The translations under genes were made by a program, and so were the position numbers. 8,720 nt of DNA from Anaerolineae bacterium (GTDB lineage: Bacteria; Chloroflexota; Anaerolineae; B4-G1). The notes under the pieces are model-generated. The model saw only the letters and a program-made list of their open reading frames with translations. It did no database searches and had not been told where the DNA came from. The DNA is taken from assembly GCA_016783285.1 (NCBI GenBank), contig JADHWW010000184.1:1-8720 (forward strand), in the 5' to 3' direction. Positions 1-5,469 of this stretch are shown piece by piece. The stretch's first letter is position 1. Each line of letters starts with the position of its first letter.

Positions 1-207
1 GACGCCGGGGCCAGACTCGGTCCAGCCGACGGGCGCGATACCGCTGATGCCCATCTCTTTGTTAGTGAACGGCTCGAATTCGATGGCTTGTGTGTCCTCG
101 GCTGGCACAACGAACCGGAGCACCTGCATCTGCGATATGAAAGAGGTTTCCCCGAGCATACTGTTCTCGAAGAAACTGACCAATTCAGGAAACTGGAATT
201 TACTCGG
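1..207 (-). CDS. Partial unidentified protein, runs off the left edge
   Basis: A minus-strand frame is open from just after a TAA at 208-210 to the window edge, about 69 codons with no stop. The only in-frame ATG is at 157-159 and has no convincing Shine-Dalgarno in front of it, so the true start is unclear. The visible peptide looks protein-like: it has FFENSMLGE, a hydrophobic VLRFVVPAED stretch, and ends in GISGIAPVGWTESGPGV. The pattern G-x-x-G-x-x-P-x-GWTE-x-x-PGV reminds me of a segment in secreted alpha/beta-hydrolase-like or lipoprotein sequences of Anaerolineae, but this is memory and not a match I could test. The frame overlaps the stop of the zinc-ribbon gene by a few bases. It may be the downstream gene of that unit or a 5'-truncated remnant. 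Confidence 0.4.
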
Positions 208-817
208 TTAATGTCAATGTAAGAATACTGCTATTCGCCCAGGCAAATCTATATCCAAGATAGGGGAAACCACATCCTTTATGTCTGCCAACATCAGTGG
301 TCAATAGATCAGCCTTTAGTTGACCGCCACATTCACCAGACATCTCTTGTGTCCATGCATATCCATATCCAGAATAGGGGAAACTCCATTTTTTCTCCCT
401 GGCAACTTTCTTTGCCGTTAAGGTGACTTTATTTCCTCCAATGTATCCCTGCATTGCTTTTGCCCATGCGAATCCATATCCACGGTATGGGAACCTCTGT
501 TTTTTCTCCATGCCAATTTCAGTGGTTGTCAAATCAACCAGAATATCGTCGAAGGCACCTTGCATTCTCTTCGACCACCCAAATCCGTACCCAAAATACG
601 GGAAACTCCATTTCTTCTCCATGCCAACATCAGTGGTTGATAGGTCAATTCTTAGTTGACCACCATTTTCCCTTACCAGGTCAACCAACGCTTCATAGGA
701 AATTGGTTTATCTGCGGTCTCGGGAATAGGCGGTAGGTCTTCAACTAAGAGAGTCTTACAGTTGGGACACTTACCAGTCCATCCTACAAATTCACATCTG
801 CATTTGGGGCAAAACAC
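200..817 (-). CDS. Zinc-ribbon protein with four 37-residue FPYxGYGFAW repeats
   Basis: This 205-residue protein starts at a GTG (815-817) preceded by the strong Shine-Dalgarno AAGGAGGAG, five bases away from GGAGG. Residues 3-20 form a C-x2-C-x10-C-x2-C zinc ribbon (C3, C6, C17, C20), of the kind used as a small adaptor or nucleic-acid-binding knuckle. A short linker (21-51) follows. Then come four tandem repeats at about 52-87, 88-124, 125-161 and 162-193. Each has the form GG-x-L-x-x-D-L-x-T-T-D-V-G-x-E-K-K, then FPY-x-GYGFAW, then a short basic tail ending MxG. The FPY motifs lie at residues 72, 109, 146 and 184. Repeat 3 has diverged most in its T-T-D-V part (TAKKV). No signal peptide or membrane segment is visible, so it is probably cytoplasmic. 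I do not recognise the family and give no function. The DNA is clearly more AT-rich than the operon to the right, which fits recent acquisition. Confidence 0.85.
   Translation of the reverse strand: MFCPKCRCEFVGWTGKCPNCKTLLVEDLPPIPETADKPISYEALVDLVRENGGQLRIDLSTTDVGMEKKWSFPYFGYGFGWSKRMQGAFDDILVDLTTTEIGMEKKQRFPYRGYGFAWAKAMQGYIGGNKVTLTAKKVAREKKWSFPYSGYGYAWTQEMSGECGGQLKADLLTTDVGRHKGCGFPYLGYRFAWANSSILTLTLTE
239..664 (-). repeat. Tandem 111-bp coding repeat, four copies
   Basis: The four protein repeats of the zinc-ribbon gene are also visible in the DNA. On the plus strand, variants of ATCCATATCC, then a GGGAAACTCCAT-like block, then TTCTCCATGCCAA, recur with a period of 111 bases (37 codons; the last interval is 114). 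Copies 1, 2 and 3 are similar enough at the base level to suggest fairly recent internal duplication. Confidence 0.8.
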
Positions 818-880
818 TTTCTCCTCCTTGTGTAGAAACCGTCATTCTCCCTTGCGGAAAAGCCACGAGAGCCTGTCCAT

Positions 881-889
881 AGTATAACA
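881..889 (-). promoter_or_regulatory. Extended -10 promoter candidate for the zinc-ribbon gene
   Basis: Read on the minus strand, 889-881 is TGTTATACT. This is a TGn motif followed by TATACT, five of six matches to the sigma-70 -10 box. No good -35 box lies 16-18 bases upstream, which is usual for extended -10 promoters. Transcription would start near 874 and give a leader of roughly 57 bases before the GTG start. Confidence 0.4.
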
Positions 890-942
890 CACACGGTCTA
901 CCGGCGTATCGGCTCACTGGACAATTCCGGGATTGGACAACT

Positions 943-986
943 GGACGATCTTTTACCTGGTCAAGTGTCCAATCTTTTGCTTGGTC
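943..986. repeat. Imperfect 20-bp direct repeat, period 24
   Basis: GGACGATCTTTTACCTGGTC (943-962) and GTCCAATCTTTTGCTTGGTC (967-986) match at 15 of 20 positions. They lie in the gap between the zinc-ribbon gene and the decayed regulator. Nearby are two GGACAA motifs (919-924 and 935-940). Apart from these and the promoter above, the 818-996 gap shows nothing. Confidence 0.5.
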
Positions 987-996
987 GCGTGAGTGA

Positions 997-1161
997 TTAT
1001 TCTTCTGCAAGCGAAGCGGCCTTTACTTGTTTGACTGACAATAAGGGCAGGCCCAAATCACGGATCTTGGCCAGCAGGCCGTGCAAAGCGGCCTGGTCGG
1101 CCACAGGGCCAACCAGCAAGGTTTCGTCGTCCGCCTGCGGCGTGATGGTAAAGCCGTCTGA
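997..1161 (-). pseudogene. C-terminal remnant of a small DQAALHGLL-type protein
   Basis: The peptide SDGFTITPQADDETLLVGPV continues DQAALHGLLAKIRDLGLP and ends shortly afterwards at a TAA (997-999). From memory, small hypothetical proteins of Anaerolineae carry the pattern W-x-DG-x-x-I...L-x-GPV-x-DQAALHGLL-x-K-x-RDL-x-L-x-L-x-SV at their C-terminus. Here the N-terminal half of such a protein is absent. The preceding codons (1195-1284) belong to a different protein, a MalT-type helical repeat, in the same frame. This is therefore a fusion at a deletion junction near 1161 and not an intact gene. There is no ATG or ribosome binding site that would let it be made alone. The assignment rests on recalled resemblance. 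Confidence 0.55.
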
Positions 1162-1797
1162 CGCTCTATAATGATAGCCACCTTTCAACGCATTCGATGC
1201 ACACTCGGCAAACGCCTGTTCCGCGCTTGAGGCATCGCCCATCCCCCAGTACGCGCCCCCCAAGGCGACCGCCTGTGCCGCGCGTGAAATAATCGTCCAT
1301 CTGCAAGCCGGCAATCCAGCCTTCGGTGCGATCCTCCAGCGCGGCCACGTCCTCCGGCGAGAGGTCTAACCTCATTACCTCGTTTAGGAATGCTGCGGCT
1401 TCTTGGGACGTGAAGCGCAAGTCATTCGTACGCAGTTCGGTCATTTCGCGGCGCGCTCGGAGGCGAGCCAGCGGCCAAGGCGGGTCGGCCCGGCTGGAGA
1501 GGATCAAGTGCATTTGCGGCGGCAGGTGGTCGAGCAGAAAGGTGAGTCCGTCGTGGATCGGTTGTGCCGTGATGAGGTGATAATCGTCGAGAACGAGGGT
1601 AAATCGTTCCGGCATAGCGGCAATCTCGTTGATCAGAGTCGTCAGGAGCGCCTGGATTGGAAGTGGTTGGGAGGACTGCGAGGCCGCGACGACAGACTGG
1701 CCGATGTCCTGGTGGATGGTCTGTATGGCCGCGATGAAATAGGCCAGGAAGTGAGCGGGGTCATTATCGCCCTCATCCAGCGACAGCCAGGCGACGT

Positions 1798-1825
1798 GTA
1801 GGGGCGCATCGCGATGCGCCCCTAC
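1798..1825. repeat. Perfect 28-bp palindrome inside the regulator ATPase
   Basis: The left arm GTAGGGGCGCATCG (1798-1811) is followed directly by its exact reverse complement (1812-1825). On the minus strand it encodes VGAHRDAPL (residues 83-91) in the open frame of the MalT-like ATPase. It falls between the helix after Walker A and the AWLSLDEGDNDP strand, a place where relatives vary in length. It looks like an inserted REP-like element rather than a conserved protein part. Confidence 0.85.
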
Positions 1826-1956
1826 CGTATGTATCCATTCGCTCAGCAGCGTCGTCTTACCAAAGCCGGCCGGGGCGGAGATGAGGGTGAGCTTGCAATG
1901 CAGCCCTGCGTTCAACCGTTCGATCAGGCGCAGGCGCTGCACCAGGCTTGCCCTGC

Positions 1957-2004
1957 CACCGCGAGTACCACCGCGAGTACTCGTGGCGGGGCTCGTGGCG
2001 GTGA
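1957..2004. repeat. Short two-part 12-mer array inside the regulator remnant
   Basis: There are two exact copies of CACCGCGAGTAC (1957-1980), then one exact TCGTGGCGGGGC (1981-1992) and a second degenerate copy (1993-2004). The units and their order match the large array at 8311-8466. On the minus strand the array encodes ATSPATSTRGGTRGG in frame, within the stretch 1949-2017 that interrupts the usual PPRP...LVxRxRLIERL N-terminus of the family. Confidence 0.85.
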
Positions 2005-2024
2005 GCCCAGTCGAAGGATCAGGG
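2001..2024. repeat. REP-like GAGCCCAGTCGAAGG element
   Basis: GAGCCCAGTCGAAGGATCAGGG follows the short 12-mer array directly. It is a variant of the dispersed CCTGAGCCTGTCGAAGGG repeat seen in many bacterial genomes and found intact at 8482-8502. The minus strand reads PSTGL in the regulator frame, a typical spurious peptide of this repeat. The same order, array then this element, occurs at both loci. Confidence 0.65.
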
Positions 2025-2111
2025 CGCGGCGGCGCGATATAGAGTTTGGTGGTCAGGAGGGGTGTGGCCATCGTGCCCTAATCTTACCACGTCTTCCCCA
2101 TATCCTCAAAT

Positions 2112-2144
2112 AGAAAGAAGCCCTGACTATCTGGACAGGGCCTC
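2112..2144 (-). terminator. Intrinsic terminator of the transporter operon
   Basis: On the minus strand a GCCCTG arm (2141-2136) and a CAGGGC arm (2125-2120) enclose a 10-base loop. The hairpin is followed by the T-rich TTCTTTCTATTTG. The stem can be extended by A-T and G-T pairs. It lies about 32 bases after the stop of membrane fusion protein 2, where the operon should end. Confidence 0.75.
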
Positions 2145-2175
2145 TCTCATCCCAATATCAGGCTCATCAGTACGA

Positions 2176-3369
2176 TCAACGTACTTCGATCTCCACCTCC
2201 ACGCTCATTCCCCAGCGCAACCCCGGCGGTTGTTCGTCCAACTCGATGGTGACTGCGTACACCACATCGCCACCGACCGTGTTCGCCTGCGGCGCGATGT
2301 CTACCACTTGGCCCCCAATCTCCACGTCCAGCGCTTCCACGTACACGGTCGCTTGCTGTCCCACTGACACCCGGACCACGTCCCGCTCGCTCAGGTCAGT
2401 GGTCTGCACTTGCAAGCGGCCCCGGTCGGCCAGTGTCAACACGACCTGACCGGGCATCACCGTCTTGCCAGGGCTGACCTCCAGCGCAGTGACGGCGCCG
2501 GCGAAGGGAGCACGCAACGTCGCCTGATCCAGCGCGGCGCGAGCGGCCTGCAACGCGGCCTCGGCCTGGGCCACCGCGCCTTCGGCGACGGCGATCTCCT
2601 CGACAGTGACTTCCGCCTGCACCAGCGCCAGTTGGGCCTGAGCGACGTCTCGCCGGGCCCCCGCTGTTCGAATGGCCGCCTCTGCAGCCCTCACCTGGAA
2701 CCAGGCGTTCTCCTCAGCCAAGGCCAACCGGGCCTCGGCCGCCTCCCGCCCCAGCGTGGCCGCCCGCAGCCGCAGGATGATCTCTTCCTCCTCCCAGTCC
2801 CTCAGATCCTGCTCCGGCATCTGTTCGTAGGCGAGGAGGGCCGCCTTCTCCTCGGCCTCGGCGGCTGCTATCTGGGCGCGAGCAGTGGCGATCGCCGCTT
2901 CCGTCGCTCCGGCGATCACCTGATCCCGCTGAGCAACGGCTTGGACCACCGCGGCCTCGGCCGCCGCCAACTGCGCCTCGGCCCCGGCCACCTCCCCTGG
3001 CCGAGGCCCGGCTTTCACCACCGGCAACTGCGCCTGCGCTGCTGCCACCGTCGCCTGCGCCTGCGCCACCTGCGCCTCCAGGAGAGCCGTCTCCAGCATA
3101 GCCAGTACCCCGCCGGCTGCCACGGTGTCACCCTCTGCTACCGTCACCGTCTCCACGCGCCCGACCACCGTGAATCTCAATTGCGCTTCCTGGGCCGGCG
3201 CCACCTCTCCCGACGCCACCACCGTATCGCCGCCGGCGCGGGATACAGATTCTGCACGCGTTTCGGTAGTACGGGCTGATGTGGACCCCGGCGCCATCGC
3301 AGATGCACGGCCGGCGCACACTAGAACCACCACCGACAGCAGAACGACCAACAAGCGTCTGTGCTCCAT
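2176..3369 (-). CDS. HlyD/MacA-type membrane fusion protein 2
   Basis: This 397-residue periplasmic-adaptor homologue would link the ABC permeases to the cell exterior. I chose the ATG at 3367-3369 because AGGAAGGAG lies eight bases upstream; the frame continues 32 codons further but without ribosome binding sites. Residues 1-24 are a signal peptide (HRR, then a hydrophobic LLVVLLSVVVLV core, then ASA as a probable signal peptidase I site). C18 is not in a proper lipobox. Residues 48-97 and 283-315 are the two halves of a biotinyl-lipoyl-like domain. Residues about 98-180 and 200-282 are Ala/Gln/Glu-rich coiled-coil arms. The hairpin tip is the acidic PEQDLRDWEEEE (185-196). Residues 316-397 are the beta-barrel and membrane-proximal part. 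Last gene of the operon. It is a paralogue of fusion protein 1, sharing GGDVVYAV and LDEQPPGLRWGMSVE near the C-terminus. Confidence 0.9.
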   Translation of the reverse strand: MEHRRLLVVLLSVVVLVCAGRASAMAPGSTSARTTETRAESVSRAGGDTVVASGEVAPAQEAQLRFTVVGRVETVTVAEGDTVAAGGVLAMLETALLEAQVAQAQATVAAAQAQLPVVKAGPRPGEVAGAEAQLAAAEAAVVQAVAQRDQVIAGATEAAIATARAQIAAAEAEEKAALLAYEQMPEQDLRDWEEEEIILRLRAATLGREAAEARLALAEENAWFQVRAAEAAIRTAGARRDVAQAQLALVQAEVTVEEIAVAEGAVAQAEAALQAARAALDQATLRAPFAGAVTALEVSPGKTVMPGQVVLTLADRGRLQVQTTDLSERDVVRVSVGQQATVYVEALDVEIGGQVVDIAPQANTVGGDVVYAVTIELDEQPPGLRWGMSVEVEIEVR

Positions 3370-3412
3370 TACCTTGCTCCTTCCTGATCGACATTGTCCT
3401 CGCAAGGGACCA

Positions 3413-3444
3413 GAAACCGGGTTGTCAAGAAAAAACCCGGTTTC
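3413..3444. repeat. Inverted repeat between the two fusion-protein genes
   Basis: GAAACCGGGTT (3413-3423) and AACCCGGTTTC (3434-3444) are exact 11-bp complements around a 10-base loop, in the 96-bp gap between the fusion-protein genes. The T-run on the minus strand is in the loop, not after the stem, so this is not a classic terminator. It could be a REP-like insertion, an mRNA-stabilising hairpin or a weak attenuator. Confidence 0.75.
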
Positions 3445-3465
3445 AACGAGCGGGACGATGCTCAC

Positions 3466-4683
3466 CTAGTCCGTAGTGATCTCCATTTCCACACTCATGC
3501 CCCACCGCAACCCCGGTGGCTGTTCGTCCAACTCAACCACAACCGCGTACACCACATCGCCACCGATCATCTCCGCCTGCGACGCAATGCGCACTACCCG
3601 TCCCTCAACCGTCACGCCCAGCGGTTCCACATATATGCTCGCCCGCTGCCCTACCGCAACTCGGGCCACGTCCAGCTCGCTCAGGTCGGTGGTCTCCACG
3701 CGCAAGCGACTCAGATCGACCAGCGTCAGCGCTACTTGACCCGGCATCACCGCCTCACCAGGACCGACCTCCAGCGCGGTGACGGTACCGGCGGAAGGAG
3801 CGCGCAACGTTGCCTGGTCGAGCCCAGCGCGGGCGACCTGCAGTGCAGATTCTGCCTGAGACACCACCGCCTCGGCGGCAGTGATTTCCTCAGCGGTAGC
3901 CCCTGCCTGCACCGTCTCCAGTTGCGCTTGAGCGACATCTCGTTGAGCAGCAGCGGCCTGAACGCCAGCCTCGACCACGCGCACCTCGGCGTTCGCACCG
4001 CCCAGCAGCGCGTCAAGCTGCGCCTGGGCTGCGACCTGTGCCTGGTTGGCGGCCTCCATACTATAACGCGCCCCTTCTTCGTATACACCCAGCCCCGGAC
4101 AGATGGTCTGTTTCCCCTCGCCTGGAATGGTGAACGTATAACACTTCATCGTCAACTCGTGGATCTCCTCGGCCACCAACTGATCCGCCATCGCGGCGGC
4201 AACCTGCGCCTGGGCGGCGGCGATCTCCGCCTCCGTCGCTCCCAGGTCCGGCTGGTCGCGCTGCGCCGCCGCCTGGGACAGCGCACCCTCGGCGGCCTCC
4301 AACTGTGCCTCGGCTACAGCGACCTCCTCCGGGCGGGGACGCGCCTCCAGGAGTGCCAGTTGAGCCTGGGCTGCCGCCAGCGCCGCCTCCGCCTGCGCCA
4401 CGCCAGCCTCCAGCAGGTCCGTCTCTAGCACGATCAACACGTGACCCGCCTCCACCCGGTCACCCTTGTTCACCGCCACCGTCTCGACCCGTCCCGACAC
4501 TGGGAAACCCAGGTGCGTTTCCTGGGACGGCACGACCTCGCCCGACGCGACGACCTGACCGCTGGAGGAGCGAATACCTGGGGTCGCCATCGTGGCGCTG
4601 GGTGTGGGCGCCGGTGTCGGCGAGCGCTTGCAGCCCACCAGCGCTATCGCCACCAGTATGAGCATTGCCCATCGCTTATCCAT
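3466..4683 (-). CDS. HlyD/MacA-type membrane fusion lipoprotein 1
   Basis: This 405-residue fusion protein starts at ATG 4681-4683, with GAGG eight bases upstream; the longer frame to 4716 lacks such support. The N-terminus MDKRWAMLILVAIALVGCKR has a textbook lipobox (LVGC), so C18 should be lipidated. A Pro/Ser/Thr linker (20-42) leads to the first lipoyl half (43-94). Coiled-coil arms (about 95-178 and 205-290), the second lipoyl half (291-325) and a beta-barrel part (326-405) follow. The hairpin tip carries an insertion with two cysteines, MKCYTFTIPGEGKQTICPGL (C181 and C195), which could form a disulfide outside the membrane. The RLS tip motif that MacA uses to dock on TolC is not visible. 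The gene lies 60 bp after the ATPase. It is a paralogue of the next gene but keeps a different membrane anchor and tip. Confidence 0.92.
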   Translation of the reverse strand: MDKRWAMLILVAIALVGCKRSPTPAPTPSATMATPGIRSSSGQVVASGEVVPSQETHLGFPVSGRVETVAVNKGDRVEAGHVLIVLETDLLEAGVAQAEAALAAAQAQLALLEARPRPEEVAVAEAQLEAAEGALSQAAAQRDQPDLGATEAEIAAAQAQVAAAMADQLVAEEIHELTMKCYTFTIPGEGKQTICPGLGVYEEGARYSMEAANQAQVAAQAQLDALLGGANAEVRVVEAGVQAAAAQRDVAQAQLETVQAGATAEEITAAEAVVSQAESALQVARAGLDQATLRAPSAGTVTALEVGPGEAVMPGQVALTLVDLSRLRVETTDLSELDVARVAVGQRASIYVEPLGVTVEGRVVRIASQAEMIGGDVVYAVVVELDEQPPGLRWGMSVEMEITTD

Positions 4684-4743
4684 CGTCTTCACCTCTCTCG
4701 ATCTCATCCAGACCACCGAGGTCTGCCACGTCTGCAGCCCGGA

Positions 4744-5430
4744 TCAAGCGTGTCGACTGTTTTCCGTGACCCGTCCATCGCGCAGTTCGACCGTCCGGCG
4801 GGCGAATGTAATGACGCGCGGGTCGTGGGTGGCAAAGATAAAGGTCGTGCCTGTCTCCTGGTTCAGCCGCACCATAATCTCCATGATCTGGCGACCGTTC
4901 TCGGTGTCCAGGTTGGCGGTCGGCTCGTCGGCCAGCACCAACACGGGATGGGTAGCCAGGGCGCGGGCGATGGCGACGCGTTGCTGCTCGCCGCCGCTCA
5001 TCTGGTCGGGACGGTGACGGGCGCGGTCAGAGATACCCACCGCCTCCAACAACTCATTCACGCGCTCTCGCCGCTCTGCCTTCTTTGCCCCAAACAGCAG
5101 CAAGGGAAGTTCGACGTTCTCGTAGGCCGTGAGCCCGGGGATGAGAGCGAAGAACTGGAACACAAAGCCAATAGTCTCCTTGCGCAGGTCGGCGCGCTTG
5201 TTGGGATTGAGCTGCGTCACGTCCTGCCCGTTGATGTGCACACGCCCGCCGGTCGGCCGGTCCAGGCAGCCCATCAACTGCAACATCGTCGTCTTGCCCG
5301 AGCCCGACGGCCCGACGATGGCCGTGAATTCGCCCTCCTCAATGGTCAGGTTGACGCCGCGCAGGGCGGGTGTCTCGACTTGACCAACTTTATAGTTCCT
5401 GGTTACGTCTTGCAACTCGATGACTTTCAT
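4744..5430 (-). CDS. ABC transporter ATPase, LolD/MacB/FtsE type
   Basis: This 228-residue nucleotide-binding subunit hydrolyses ATP to drive the two FtsX-type permeases. The start is ATG 5428-5430, with a perfect AGGAGGTG a few bases upstream; an 11-codon extension is open but unsupported. All motifs are present: Walker A GPSGSGKT (40-47), Q-loop Q92 in FVFQ, signature MSGGEQQR (144-151, Met replacing the usual Leu), Walker B VLVLADEP (163-170) with catalytic E169, D-loop NLD (173-175), and H-loop H202 in FATHD. Residues 98-112 ([15 protein letters not shown]) follow the Q-loop, as is typical of the LolD/MacB group. The length is normal for the family. A 39-bp gap containing a palindrome separates it from the upstream permease. 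The system is split into separate subunits, unlike fused MacB. Confidence 0.96.
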   Translation of the reverse strand: MKVIELQDVTRNYKVGQVETPALRGVNLTIEEGEFTAIVGPSGSGKTTMLQLMGCLDRPTGGRVHINGQDVTQLNPNKRADLRKETIGFVFQFFALIPGLTAYENVELPLLLFGAKKAERRERVNELLEAVGISDRARHRPDQMSGGEQQRVAIARALATHPVLVLADEPTANLDTENGRQIMEIMVRLNQETGTTFIFATHDPRVITFARRTVELRDGRVTENSRHA

Positions 5431-5450
5431 TTCACACCTCCTCAATGTTG

Positions 5451-5469
5451 GACAAGTTGGCAACTTGTC
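5451..5469. repeat. 19-bp palindrome abutting the permease B stop codon
   Basis: GACAAGTTG (5451-5459), one G, then CAACTTGTC (5461-5469): exact 9-bp arms. The palindrome begins directly after the permease B TAA (5470-5472) and ends 15 bases before the ATPase Shine-Dalgarno. It could be a REP-type insertion, or an mRNA hairpin that sets the relative amounts of permease and ATPase. Confidence 0.8.

Larger units (their letters stand above)
1195..2071 (-). pseudogene. Decayed MalT-like LuxR-family ATPase regulator
   Basis: Intact relatives are about 900-residue STAND ATPases: an NB-ARC-like ATPase, a helical-repeat sensor and a C-terminal LuxR helix-turn-helix that activates transcription. Only the ATPase part is kept. 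Starting at ATG 2069-2071 it reads MATPLLTTKLYIAPPRPD. It has a Walker A at residues 66-73 (APAGFGKT), a Walker B around 157-163 (FTLVLDD), a sensor-like LSSRADPPWPLARLRAR (191-207), and DRTEGWIAGLQ at 247-257. Homology stops at about 1298. The reading frame then changes, and 1195-1284 encodes RAAQAVALGGAYWGMGDASS followed by AEQAFAE, which resembles a far-downstream helical repeat of the same family. A large internal deletion plus frameshift is the simplest reading. The LuxR HTH is missing. Residues about 19-41 and 83-91 are encoded by palindromic repeat elements. The ribosome binding site is weak. Confidence 0.8.

Noticed and set aside
792..1010. 72-codon minus-strand frame upstream of the zinc-ribbon gene
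   Set aside because: No ribosome binding site, it overlaps the zinc-ribbon start and the regulator remnant's end, and its sequence is built partly from the local direct repeats.
1326..2113. Plus-strand frames opposite the regulator remnant
   Set aside because: They mirror the ATPase coding sequence and the palindrome. They show no recognisable motif and no ribosome binding site.
2410..3279. Long plus-strand frame opposite fusion protein 2 (and similar ones at 3394-4428 and 4441-5568)
   Set aside because: Shadows of GC-rich, alanine/glutamine-rich coding DNA. The minus-strand products have full domain structure, ribosome binding sites and operon context.
3413..3444. Intrinsic terminator after fusion protein 1
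   Set aside because: On the minus strand the T-run lies in the loop and the sequence after the stem is not T-rich, so it is listed as an inverted repeat only.
3370..3465. N-terminal extension of fusion protein 2 to 3465
   Set aside because: The extra codons come from the inverted repeat and would hide the signal peptide. A good ribosome binding site serves the ATG at 3369.
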